A stretch of DNA of 58,539 nucleotides from an uncultured Oscillospiraceae bacterium (GTDB taxonomy: Bacteria; Bacillota; Clostridia; Oscillospirales; Oscillospiraceae). The position numbers were made by a program, and so were the translations under genes. The stretch lies in assembly GCA_944385705.1 (NCBI GenBank), contig CALWYF010000004.1:1-58539 (forward strand), in the 5' to 3' direction. The notes under the pieces were generated by a model. The model had not been told where the DNA came from. It saw nothing but the letters and a program-made list of their open reading frames with translations, and searched no databases. Within the stretch, counting starts at the first letter, position 1, and the number at the start of each line of letters is the position of its first letter. This document shows, piece by piece, positions 1 through 7,220 of this stretch.

Positions 1-41
1 AGGTTTATCTTTTCATACTCATAGCTATAAGCTCTTTTGAA

Positions 42-66
42 CCACGGGCATTGCCCGTGGTTTTCC
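42..66 (+). terminator. Rho-independent terminator at left edge
   Basis: A perfect 9-bp stem (CCACGGGCA / TGCCCGTGG) is followed by TTTTCCTTT. Its orientation is plus, so it would end a plus-strand gene lying off the left edge of the window. Confidence 0.75.
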
Positions 67-79
67 TTTCACAAAAACA

Positions 80-112
80 AGCGATACCCGGTTTTAAACC
101 GAGTATCGCTTT
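80..112 (-). terminator. Terminator of the uracil permease gene
   Basis: A 12-bp stem with one mismatch (AGCGATAC.CGG paired with CCG.GTATCGCT) and an A/T loop lies 25 bp past the permease stop. Read on the minus strand it is followed by a T-rich tail (TGTTTTTGTG). It has A/T runs on both sides, so it could act in both directions. Confidence 0.7.
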
Positions 113-136
113 AAAATTATCTGATGCTTTATTAAG

Positions 137-1480
137 TCACACCTTGAAGTTGACGGAGGTAGCGCCCTGGCTCTCGTGCTGGAACTGGTAGTCCTTTCCG
201 GGGAGGATGGCGTTGAGGACGATGCCCACCACGGAGGCCACGGCCAGGCCGGAGAGGCTGACGGAGCCGATGTGCACGGCGCCCTCGGAGCTGGTGGCTA
301 TGCCCAGGCCCAGCACCAGGATAAGGGCGGCGATGACCACGTTGCGGGTATTGGTGAAGTCCACCTGGTTCTCCACCACGTTGCGCACGCCCACGGCGGA
401 GATCATTCCGTAGAGCACCAGGGACACGCCGCCGATGGTTGCGGCGGGCATTGCGGTGACCAGAGCGGCAAACTTGGGGCAGAAGCTGAGGATGATTGCA
501 AACAGGGCGGCAAGACGGATGACTCTGGGGTCATAGACCTTGGACAGGGCCAGCACGCCGGTGTTCTCACCGTAGGTGGTGTTTGCAGGGGCTCCGAAGA
601 GAGAGGCCAGAGTGGTGGCCAGGCCGTCGCCCATGAGGGTGCGGTGCAGGCCCGGCTCCACCAGGTAGTTCCTTTCCACGGTGGAGGAGATGGCGCAGAT
701 ATCGCCGATGTGCTCCATCATGGTAGCTATTGCCAGAGGTACGATGGTGATGCAGGCGGTGACCAGCATGCCGGTGTCGGCGCCGTTCATGAACAGGCCA
801 AACACGGTGGCGTCCTTATGGATGGGAATGCCTATCCAGTCGGCCTGGGCCACGGTCTGGGCCACGGTGGCCCGGGAGGCCGGGTCGACGATCATGCTCA
901 CCAGGTAGGAGGCCACCACACCCACCAGGATGGGGATGATCTTTATCATGCCCTTGCCCCACATGTTGCAGATGATGACCGCCAGGATAGCCACGATGGC
1001 CACCAGGGGGTTGGCGCTGCAGTTGTCAATGGCGGAGGAGGACAGGATCAGGCCGATGGCAATGATGATAGGTCCGGTGACGATGGGGGGGAAGAAGCGC
1101 ATGACCCTGTTCACACCCACGCCCTTTATAATGGCGGCCAGGATAACGTACATGAGGCCGGACACGGCCACAGCAAAACAGGCATAGGGCAGCAGCTCGG
1201 CCTCTCCGTTGGGAGCAATGGCGCTGTAGCCTGCCAGGTAGGCGAAGGAGGAGCCCAGGAAGGCGGGCACCATGCGCTTGGTCAGCAGGTGGAACAGCAG
1301 TGTGCCCAAGCCTGCAAACAGCAAAGTGGTGGCGACGTCCAGCCCGGTGAGGGCGGGCACCAGCACGGTGGCTCCGAACATGGCGAACATGTGCTGAAGG
1401 CCCAGGATGAGCATCTTGGATGTGCCCAGAGTGCGGGCGTCATAGATGGGACCTTCGTTTGCAGTCTTTTCTTTTCCCAT
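137..1480 (-). CDS. uraA: Uracil/xanthine permease, NCS2 family (UraA-like)
   Basis: A 447-aa polytopic membrane protein of the nucleobase:cation symporter-2 family, which imports uracil or related bases with protons. Hydrophobic segments run through almost the whole chain. The EHIGD motif at residues 256-260 matches the TM8 substrate-binding segment of UraA; the position of UraA His245 is Asp here. NTTYGEN at 300-306 carries the conserved Glu of TM10. The ATG start is preceded by AGAGG at good spacing. It stands alone, about 90 bp downstream of the terminator of a non-coding RNA, so it may depend partly on read-through from that RNA's promoter. I see no PyrR-binding loop or purine riboswitch. 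Family assignment is firm; uracil versus xanthine is not settled by sequence. Confidence 0.9.
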   Translation of the reverse strand: MGKEKTANEGPIYDARTLGTSKMLILGLQHMFAMFGATVLVPALTGLDVATTLLFAGLGTLLFHLLTKRMVPAFLGSSFAYLAGYSAIAPNGEAELLPYACFAVAVSGLMYVILAAIIKGVGVNRVMRFFPPIVTGPIIIAIGLILSSSAIDNCSANPLVAIVAILAVIICNMWGKGMIKIIPILVGVVASYLVSMIVDPASRATVAQTVAQADWIGIPIHKDATVFGLFMNGADTGMLVTACITIVPLAIATMMEHIGDICAISSTVERNYLVEPGLHRTLMGDGLATTLASLFGAPANTTYGENTGVLALSKVYDPRVIRLAALFAIILSFCPKFAALVTAMPAATIGGVSLVLYGMISAVGVRNVVENQVDFTNTRNVVIAALILVLGLGIATSSEGAVHIGSVSLSGLAVASVVGIVLNAILPGKDYQFQHESQGATSVNFKV

Positions 1481-1564
1481 TTTTCGTACCTCTCTTTTTA
1501 TTTAGTTTTCTCTGTACTGAGGCCGGGCAGGCACGTTCAGGGCACGGTGCCGAAAAATGGCCGC

Positions 1565-1591
1565 AAAAAATGCCTTGCCTTATCCGGCAAG
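1565..1591 (-). terminator. Terminator of the 6S-like RNA
   Basis: A stem CTTGCC / GGCAAG with loop GGATAA is followed, after GCA, by six T residues on the minus strand. It separates the non-coding RNA from uraA. Confidence 0.7.
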
Positions 1592-1724
1592 ACAAAAATA
1601 CCGCAGCCCGTAATCCTTTCGGGGCCTTCCCCTATGAGCGATTTTGCCGGTCTCTGTGTACCTTAGTTCAACGGGATTCAAAACCCGCGGGCTTCAATTC
1701 CCACTGGACCAAATCTTCTTTTCC
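1565..1724 (-). ncRNA. ssrS: Probable 6S RNA (SsrS-like), about 160 nt
   Basis: A complete transcription unit without an ORF: a strong minus-strand promoter at 1730-1758, about 160 nt of structured sequence, and a Rho-independent terminator at 1565-1591. The 3' part reads AAGGATUACGGGCUGCGG (about 1601-1618), closely resembling the E. coli 6S segment AAGGGUUACAGCCUGCGG. Just 5' of it is a small GGGG/CCCC hairpin, as found in the 3' strand of the 6S central bubble. The 5' part has GGUCCAGU and two short hairpins with UUGAA in the loops. 6S RNA binds sigma-A RNA polymerase as a promoter mimic. The closing stem I can draw by eye is imperfect. The alternative is a cis-regulatory leader of uraA, which starts about 85 nt downstream. 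Confidence 0.55.
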
Positions 1725-1729
1725 TGAGG

Positions 1730-1758
1730 ATTATACTCAAAGCCGTTCTATTTTTCAA
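1730..1758 (-). promoter_or_regulatory. Sigma-A promoter of the 6S-like RNA
   Basis: Minus strand TTGAAA (1753-1758), a 17-bp spacer, and TATAAT (1730-1735). The expected start is near 1723-1724. Confidence 0.8.
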
Positions 1759-1862
1759 GAGCTTTTTTCAGTTTTGGATATTTGGCCAATTTGCCAGAAT
1801 CCTTTGCATCATTTTTGTCGGCGCTGCACAAAGAGCACTTGCCCGAAAAAGCTGCTGCCCCT

Positions 1863-1891
1863 AAAAAAGGCCCCCGGAAATACCGGGGGCC
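1863..1891 (-). terminator. Terminator of the MsmK-type ATPase gene
   Basis: A perfect GGCCCCCGG / CCGGGGGCC stem with loop TATTT is followed on the minus strand by six Ts, 25 bp past the stop codon. Confidence 0.9.
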
Positions 1892-1915
1892 TGGTGTTAT
1901 TAATCGGTTCTGAGC

Positions 1916-3097
1916 TTACCACTCCAGGTTCTTTTCGTTTTCCTTGGAGAAGATATGGGCCACATTGCCGTTGAAGCTGAAACTGACGCTGTCGCCGATG
2001 CTGTAGCTGCCCTTCATGTCGATGGTGGGGACGATGATGATAACGTCCCGGCCCTCGGCGGACAGGTGCAGGTGCACGGAGGAGCCCATCATTTCGGACA
2101 CGTCCACCTTGGCGGGCACGCCGCCCTCCACCAGATTGGTGTGCTCGGGGCGCACGCCCAGGATGACTTCCTGGGGCTGGACATCCTTGGCCAGGAGCCG
2201 CTCCTGCTTGTCCTGGCTCAGCTCCACCTTAACGTTTGCCAGCTGCACATAGTATTTGCCGTTCTCCTTCAGCAGCTTTGCATCGAAGAAGTTCATCTGG
2301 GGGGTGCCTATGAAGCCGGCCACAAAGAGGTTCCGGGGATTGTTGAACACCTCCTGAGGGGTGCCTATCTGCTGGATATAGCCGTCACGCATAATGACGA
2401 TGCGGTCGCCCAGGGTCATGGCCTCGGTCTGGTCATGGGTGACGTAGATAAAGGTTGTATTGATACGTTCCCGCAGCTTGATTATCTCTGCACGCATCTG
2501 GTTACGGAGCTTTGCGTCCAGGTTGGACAGAGGCTCGTCCATAAGGAAGACGGCAGGGTCACGGACTATGGCGCGGCCGATGGCCACACGCTGGCGCTGG
2601 CCGCCGGACAGGGCTTTGGGCTTACGGTCCAGATACTGGGTAATATCCAATATCTCGGCAGCCTCCCGCACCTTCTGGTCGATAATGTCCTTGCGCTCCT
2701 TGCGCAGCTTCAGAGAGAAGGCCATATTTTCATACACTGTCATGTGGGGATACAGAGCATAGTTCTGGAACACCATGGCGATATCCCTGTCCTTGGGAGC
2801 CACGTCGTTCATCAGCTTGCCGTCAATATACAGCTCGCCTTCGGTGATCTCCTCCAGGCCGGCCACCATACGCAGGGTTGTGGATTTTCCGCAGCCGGAG
2901 GGTCCTACCAAAACTATAAACTCCTTGTCCGCTATCTCCAGGTTGAACTCCTGCACGGCTACCACGCCCTGCTCGGTGATCTGGAGATTGACCTTCTTCT
3001 CTTCCGGCTCGTCATGTCCCTTTTTCTTTTTCTTCTTGTTCTCGCCGCTGACGAACGGATAGATCTTCTTCACGTTTTTCAGTACTACAGTTGCCAT
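1916..3097 (-). CDS. msmK: Sugar ABC transporter ATP-binding protein (MsmK/UgpC type)
   Basis: A 393-aa ATPase that energises carbohydrate importers. Walker A GPSGCGKST is at 65-73, the signature LSGGQRQR at 163-170, Walker B VFLMDE at 183-188, and the C-terminal third is the TOBE/OB regulatory domain of the MalK type. No permease or binding protein is nearby, so this is likely an orphan ATPase shared by several importers (inference from MsmK/MsmX). Between the first strand (KIYP) and the continuation (GVVAVQEFNLEI) there is a charged insertion at about 17-42, with six consecutive lysines. I chose ATG 3097 because homology begins at MATVVLKNV. The frame stays open upstream to a GTG at 3178, and no good Shine-Dalgarno precedes 3097. 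Confidence 0.9.
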   Translation of the reverse strand: MATVVLKNVKKIYPFVSGENKKKKKKGHDEPEEKKVNLQITEQGVVAVQEFNLEIADKEFIVLVGPSGCGKSTTLRMVAGLEEITEGELYIDGKLMNDVAPKDRDIAMVFQNYALYPHMTVYENMAFSLKLRKERKDIIDQKVREAAEILDITQYLDRKPKALSGGQRQRVAIGRAIVRDPAVFLMDEPLSNLDAKLRNQMRAEIIKLRERINTTFIYVTHDQTEAMTLGDRIVIMRDGYIQQIGTPQEVFNNPRNLFVAGFIGTPQMNFFDAKLLKENGKYYVQLANVKVELSQDKQERLLAKDVQPQEVILGVRPEHTNLVEGGVPAKVDVSEMMGSSVHLHLSAEGRDVIIIVPTIDMKGSYSIGDSVSFSFNGNVAHIFSKENEKNLEW

Positions 3098-3290
3098 TCT
3101 TTCCGACTCTGAACACCGGGCCTCCGCCGCTGGCATCCTCGCAGGGGCACCGCCACCCGCATTACGGCAGGTCTCCACACTGCCGCACCCTGAGCCTCAG
3201 GGATGTTTACTGTTCCTCCTTATTAAAGCTGTATCCGGCTTGGTAATGGAGAGCCGGACACGCAGTCAGATTACGGGTATACATATACCC
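3098..3290 (-). other. Structured leader region of the ATPase gene
   Basis: This 190-bp segment upstream of the ATPase is GC-rich and can form several hairpins on the minus strand: TCCGGCT/AGCCGGA (about 3233-3260), CGGCAG/CTGCCG, and GCGGG/CCCGC-type pairings nearer the start. A strong AAGGAGG lies near 3225, but no ATG or GTG follows it at normal spacing in frame. At 3275-3290 is an inverted repeat GGGTATA-CA-TATACCC that could be an operator. I do not recognise a known riboswitch. Confidence 0.35.
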
Positions 3291-3387
3291 TTTTATCAGT
3301 TTAACCTATCCATGCAGTTTTTTCAAGGAAAGTCTCTTCCGCTCCAGCCAAATTTCTTCCGTCTTTTTTGTATAGCTTTCACAAGAA

Positions 3388-3650
3388 AAGCCTCCGGCCC
3401 TGGGGCCGGAGGCTTCAGACTGTCGAAAAACTATACGTTAGTTCAAATTAATAGAGTAGCGGGGGAGCGCGAGGGGGCAAGGCCCGCCTCGCGATACAAT
3501 AACCCGCCACAGAAAAGCCTTGAAAATCAAGACTTTTCGGGCGAAGCAGCATTTTGCCCTTGGCAAAATGCTTGGCGGGAGAAGCGCAGTCAAAAAGTCT
3601 GCAAGGACTTTTTGACAAGCTGAAGCCTCCGGCCCTGGGGCCGGAGGCTT
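3388..3650. repeat. Hairpin-rich repeat element bounded by 28-bp direct repeats
   Basis: Two identical 28-bp palindromic copies (3388-3415 and 3623-3650; stem AAGCCTCCGGCC) flank a 207-bp core. The core ends form imperfect inverted repeats: CAGACTGTCGAAAAACT, and at the other end CAGCTTGTCAAAAAGT in reverse complement. Inside are three hairpins: AAAAGCCTTGA/TCAAGACTTTT (about 3512-3538), AGCATTTTGCC/GGCAAAATGCT (3548-3572) and GTCAAAAAGTC/GACTTTTTGAC (3589-3616). There is no convincing ORF. This looks like a MITE-like or other dispersed intergenic repeat inserted at the terminator of tctA. Only the left 28-bp copy has a T-run (CTTTTCTTG on the minus strand), so it is probably the original terminator. 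Confidence 0.6.
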
Positions 3651-3700
3651 GGAGGATATGAGGTCCGGGGAAGGTGTACGGCACGAAGGGGCCTTCAGGC

Positions 3701-5218
3701 TCACTCTTCGTCCAGCACTTCTCCTCCGGTGACCTTCTTCTCAAATTTCTCCATAAGGAAGGGGGAGAAGATGCCCACGATGCTGAGGATTATCAGCACC
3801 CAGCTCACCGGGGACTGGAACAGGCAGGCGATGTCCCCGTCGCTGACACGCAGGGCGCCGCGCAGACCCTTTTCGCTGATGGGTCCCAGGATCAAGGCCA
3901 GCACCACGGCGGCGGTGTTCAGGTCGAACTTACGCATCAAGTAACCCAGAGCGCCGAAGATGAGCATTATGATAACATCGCTCATGTTTCTGTGGATGGC
4001 ATAGGAGCCGATGACGCAGAGCACGGTGACGCAGGGGATGAGGATGGCGTCGGACAGACGGGAGATCTGGGCAAAGCCGCGGCAGCCCAGCATACCGATG
4101 GCCAGCATGAAGAACTGCACCAGGACGAAGCCTGCAAAGAAGGTATAGGTCATGGCGGCGTGCTTGGTGAAGAGCTCAGGTCCCGGAGCCAGTCCCTGAA
4201 TTATCAGGCCGCCCATAAGCACTGCGGTGACGGATTCACCGGGGATGCCCAGGGTCAGCATGGGTATCAGGGAGCCGCCGGTAACGGCGTTGTTGGCGGA
4301 TTCGGAACCGGCCACGCCTTCAATGGCGCCATGGCCGAATTCCTCTTTATGCTTGGAGAACTGCTTTGCGCTGTTGTAGCCCATGAAGCAGGCGATGGAG
4401 GCGCCGGCGCCGGGCAGGATACCGATGATGTTGCCGATTATCCAGGAACGGATAACAGTGGGACGTATCTTTTTACGCTCCTCTTTTGTAAGGGCGATCC
4501 TGTCGCTGAACTTGGCGGCCTTTGCCCGCTTCTTGATCTCCTTCTCGGCCAGGATGAACACCTGGGACATGGAGAAGAGGCCTATCAGGGCGCAGGTGGT
4601 ATTGATGCCCTCAGCCAGGAAGGCCTGGCCGAACATGAAACGCTTGGTACCGTCGATGGGGTCCAGGCCGATGGTGGAGATTATGAGGCCCAGAGCACCG
4701 GACATCAGGCCCTTGACTATGGACTTGCTGGAGACACCGGCGATTATGGTCAGACCGAAAATGCCCAGCCAGAACTTCTCGGCGGACATGAACTTCAGGG
4801 CCAGCTGGGCCAGCATGGGGGCGAAGAAGTAAAGGGAAATGCAGCTGAGCAGGCCGCCCCAGAAGGAGCTCCAGCAGGCAGTGGCCAGGGCCTTACCGGC
4901 CTGACCGTTAAGGGTCATCTGATAACCTTCAATGGCAGTGGCTGCAGAGGCAGGAGTGCCGGGGGTATGTATCAGTATGGCGGAAATGGAGCCGCCGAAG
5001 ATGGCGCCGCAGTAGATGGCGCCCAGAACGATAAGGCCGGTATCGGCAGGCATGGTGAAGGTCAGGGGCAGCATCAGGGCAACGCCCATGGCCGCGGAAA
5101 GGCCGGGCAGGCAGCCGATGACTATTCCCAGAGCCACGCCGCCTATCATGGCCAGCAGGTTCAGGATAGAGAGGGCGCTTATAAAGCCCTGACCCATAAG
5201 CTGTAAAGTTTCAAGCAT
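3701..5218 (-). CDS. tctA: Tripartite tricarboxylate transporter large membrane subunit TctA
   Basis: A 505-aa, highly hydrophobic protein of the TctA family, the large membrane component of TTT secondary carriers, which take up citrate or other carboxylates by ion-coupled transport. The start region ([25 protein letters not shown]) carries the conserved Gly-Leu-Pro-Gly loop, and a second such loop, [16 protein letters not shown], lies in mid-protein; both are family hallmarks. It ends in a short charged tail ([13 protein letters not shown]). An AGGAGGG site precedes ATG 5218, and the gene starts 15 bp after tctB. It is the last gene of tctC-tctB-tctA. The substrate cannot be read from sequence. 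Confidence 0.93.
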   Translation of the reverse strand: MLETLQLMGQGFISALSILNLLAMIGGVALGIVIGCLPGLSAAMGVALMLPLTFTMPADTGLIVLGAIYCGAIFGGSISAILIHTPGTPASAATAIEGYQMTLNGQAGKALATACWSSFWGGLLSCISLYFFAPMLAQLALKFMSAEKFWLGIFGLTIIAGVSSKSIVKGLMSGALGLIISTIGLDPIDGTKRFMFGQAFLAEGINTTCALIGLFSMSQVFILAEKEIKKRAKAAKFSDRIALTKEERKKIRPTVIRSWIIGNIIGILPGAGASIACFMGYNSAKQFSKHKEEFGHGAIEGVAGSESANNAVTGGSLIPMLTLGIPGESVTAVLMGGLIIQGLAPGPELFTKHAAMTYTFFAGFVLVQFFMLAIGMLGCRGFAQISRLSDAILIPCVTVLCVIGSYAIHRNMSDVIIMLIFGALGYLMRKFDLNTAAVVLALILGPISEKGLRGALRVSDGDIACLFQSPVSWVLIILSIVGIFSPFLMEKFEKKVTGGEVLDEE

Positions 5219-5233
5219 AAGTCAAAGCCCTCC

Positions 5234-5683
5234 TTAAATGAGTATTCCGGCAGGCAGACGCACGCCAAGGAAGAGCACGAATGCCAGGTAAATGAGCAGA
5301 TCCATGGACACCAGGGCTATAACCGAATGGAGCACCGGGACCTTCAGGTATACAAAAGAAGCTATCATGAACAGGGTAGTAGCGGTGAAGAAGCCCAGCA
5401 CGTCCACCAGGAACACATAGGCCAGGGTAAGGACTACGGACAGAATGAGCTGTTTGGGCAGGAATCCGGCAAAGACCGAGTCGGTGCCGCTTTCCACGCC
5501 GTACTTCTTGGCGGCCAGGATCATCTGGACCAGGTACAGGGTGGTCAGACCGAAGAGCAGGGCTATGGTAAACAAGGGATAGGACTTGCTGCCCTCGCTG
5601 AGGTCGAAGCTATAGACATAAAAGAAGGCACAGACGGCGTACATGAAAGCTACGACGCCTATGTCCGTCTTCTTCATTTTCAA
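5234..5683 (-). CDS. tctB: Tripartite tricarboxylate transporter small membrane subunit TctB
   Basis: A protein of about 149 aa with four hydrophobic segments, matching the TctB family that pairs with TctA in the membrane. It begins MKKTDIGVVAFMYAVCAFF. An AAGGAGG at 5692-5698 sits 8 nt from a TTG at 5683 and 14 nt from the first ATG at 5677. The ribosome site therefore favours the TTG start, which adds two residues; ATG 5677 is the conservative alternative. A long hairpin lies between this gene and tctC upstream. Confidence 0.85.
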   Translation of the reverse strand: MKMKKTDIGVVAFMYAVCAFFYVYSFDLSEGSKSYPLFTIALLFGLTTLYLVQMILAAKKYGVESGTDSVFAGFLPKQLILSVVLTLAYVFLVDVLGFFTATTLFMIASFVYLKVPVLHSVIALVSMDLLIYLAFVLFLGVRLPAGILI

Positions 5684-5726
5684 GGTTTGTCCCTCCTTAT
5701 TGCAGGTAATATCTGATGTGATACTT

Positions 5727-5778
5727 TGGCGGGAGAGGCTTATCAAAAAAAGCCCTTTCGGACTTTTTTTGATAAGCC
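5727..5778. repeat. Intercistronic 16-bp hairpin related to the 3.4-kb repeat
   Basis: A perfect 16-bp stem (GGCTTATCAAAAAAAG paired with its complement, 5737-5752 and 5763-5778) closes a 10-nt loop. It is preceded by TTGGCGGGAGAGGC. The same order, TTGGCGGGAGAAGC followed by a TCAAAAAG...CTTTTTGA hairpin, occurs at 3573-3616, so the two loci share a repeat family. Located between tctC and tctB, it can act as a partial terminator (T-run on the minus strand) or an mRNA stabiliser. Confidence 0.65.
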
Positions 5779-5821
5779 AGGGGTAGGTTGCCCTGCCCCT
5801 GCTCCCAAAGGAGTTTAGAAA

Positions 5822-6841
5822 TTATTCGTACCAGAAGCCCTCGGACAGACCCTCGGTGAAGGCCTGCTGCTCTTCGATAAGGGCAGCGGTAGTGGCGGCA
5901 TCCTTGTAGTCGGTGGCTACTTCGGAGGCGGCGGCCAGGTAATCGGGATCTTCCATGGTGGCCTTGAAGGCGGCCTCGTAGAAGGCGACTACCTCATCGC
6001 TCACGCCGGCAGGTGCAACTACGCAGCGGGAGGAGCCCAGCCACTGGTCATAGTAGCCCTTCTCGCCCAGAGTGGGAACATCGGGCATGTCAGGCAGACG
6101 CTCGGTGGAGAAGGAGGCCAGCACGCGCACGTCGGTACGGCCGGCAATGTCGGCTGCCTTGGCCACGCACCAGTCGGCCTCGCCGCCCAGCAGGCTGGTC
6201 AGCTCGTCGGCGGTGTTGCCCATGGGCAGGTCGGTGTATACAAAGTCAGCGGAATTGGCAAAGGCCTGGGCGCCGATGTGGTTGGAGGCCTGAGCGCCGT
6301 TGGTGGAAGCTACGGTCTTGTTCTCCTTGGCATAGGCTACCAGAGAGTCGATGTCGGGGAAGCGCTCGTCATCGGCACGGACGATGACCAGAGAGGTCTC
6401 GGTGACGTGGTTGCAGATGGCGGTGAAGTCGTCGGTGGTGTAGGTGCCCAGCTCATTGACGATGGAGCTGTTGAAGTTGGGCAGGTTCATGAAGCCGATG
6501 GTCATGCCGTCAGGCTCGGCAGCAGCCAGCTGAGACCAGCCAATGGAGCCGGAACCGCCGTCCACGTTTTCGATGACGATGGTCTGGCCTACGTACTTCT
6601 CGGCGTACTGAGCCAGAATACGGGCGGTAACGTCGGTGCCGTTACCGGCGGCGTAAGAGACGATCATGGTGACGGGGCCGTCGGGAGCCCAGCCCTCGGT
6701 GGCTGCAGCATCGGTGCCGGCGTCTTCGGCTGCGGGAGCTTCCTCAGCGGGAGCCTCCTCGGCAGGAGCCTCGGACTGGCCGCAGGCGCACAGAGCGAAC
6801 ACCATGCACAGCGCTAACAGCAGTGCAAGATACTTTTTCAT
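5822..6841 (-). CDS. tctC: Tripartite tricarboxylate transporter substrate-binding lipoprotein TctC
   Basis: A 339-aa extracytoplasmic solute receptor (Bug/TctC family) that delivers a carboxylate to TctAB. The lipoprotein signal has a lipobox at LCAC-GQ (Cys about 19), so it is anchored outside the membrane. A low-complexity linker of Glu/Ala/Pro repeats (about 23-45) follows. The family motif PVTMIVSYAAGNGTDVTARI, with the ligand-binding loop, follows the linker. AGGAGG precedes ATG 6841. It is the first gene of the operon and has its own sigma-A promoter at 6888-6916. The hairpin downstream suggests more TctC than TctA/B is made. Confidence 0.93.
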   Translation of the reverse strand: MKKYLALLLALCMVFALCACGQSEAPAEEAPAEEAPAAEDAGTDAAATEGWAPDGPVTMIVSYAAGNGTDVTARILAQYAEKYVGQTIVIENVDGGSGSIGWSQLAAAEPDGMTIGFMNLPNFNSSIVNELGTYTTDDFTAICNHVTETSLVIVRADDERFPDIDSLVAYAKENKTVASTNGAQASNHIGAQAFANSADFVYTDLPMGNTADELTSLLGGEADWCVAKAADIAGRTDVRVLASFSTERLPDMPDVPTLGEKGYYDQWLGSSRCVVAPAGVSDEVVAFYEAAFKATMEDPDYLAAASEVATDYKDAATTAALIEEQQAFTEGLSEGFWYE

Positions 6842-6887
6842 TTTTATTTTCCTCCTCTAAAAAATATTGCTTGTTTCAGCTTCGCTC

Positions 6888-6916
6888 ATTATATATTCTT
6901 AACAAGTATTTGTCAG
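6888..6916 (-). promoter_or_regulatory. Sigma-A promoter of tctCBA
   Basis: Minus strand CTGACA (6911-6916), a 17-bp spacer, and TATAAT (6888-6893). It lies 47 bp upstream of the tctC start. Confidence 0.75.
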
Positions 6917-7200
6917 CGATGGCGTGTTTTTTAGCGCATAATTAACGTCAGCTTGTATTCTTTGTAAATATTCTTGTTTTTGACTTTACAAAGACTTTTC
7001 AGAGATTTTACCTGTATTTTTGTTCATCCAGCAATCTTATTCGAAAAATATTTTATTTTTTCCGAAAATTTTTTTGCTCAGTTTTTTATATCTCATCATA
7101 AAATTCTTTACAAGATTTGCTGCTTGCCGTTATTTTTCCCCTTTGTGTGCATATACTTTAACAGCCCCCGGGGCCCCTGCCCCGTCCGGGCCTGCAGCAA
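6917..7200. other. AT-rich divergent intergenic region
   Basis: About 280 bp of very AT-rich sequence lies between the tctC promoter and the M14 peptidase gene. A plus-strand promoter for the peptidase is expected here, but no clear -35/-10 pair at 17-bp spacing stands out. Nothing else is recognised. Confidence 0.4.
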
Positions 7201-7220
7201 ATTCAAAGGGAGGCGAACAT

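Noticed and set aside
176-1666. Long plus-strand open frame rich in Gly, His and Gln
   Set aside because: It is the antisense of the uracil permease; composition is unlike a real protein, and it has no ribosome site.
1652-1711. tRNA-like 3' end on the plus strand (T-arm-like GGGCTTCAATTCCC, ending ACCA)
   Set aside because: No matching acceptor 5' strand or proper D-arm exists, and the anticodon-like loop has eight bases. The same bases are explained as the reverse complement of two hairpins in the minus-strand 6S-like RNA, which has a proper promoter and terminator.
3098-3178. 27-residue N-terminal extension of the sugar ATPase from GTG 3178
   Set aside because: The residues (Cys/Arg/Ala-rich) do not fit the family and the DNA looks like structured leader; kept only as a possibility in the findings.
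3448-3744. Short open frames inside the hairpin repeat at 3.4-3.7 kb
   Set aside because: They cross the palindromes, lack ribosome sites and have no recognisable domain; the segment is better explained as a non-coding repeat.
7020-7220. N-terminal extension of the M14 peptidase from an upstream ATG
   Set aside because: The upstream stretch is AT-rich with no domain match, whereas AAAGGGAGG directly precedes ATG 7221, where the PG-binding domain begins.
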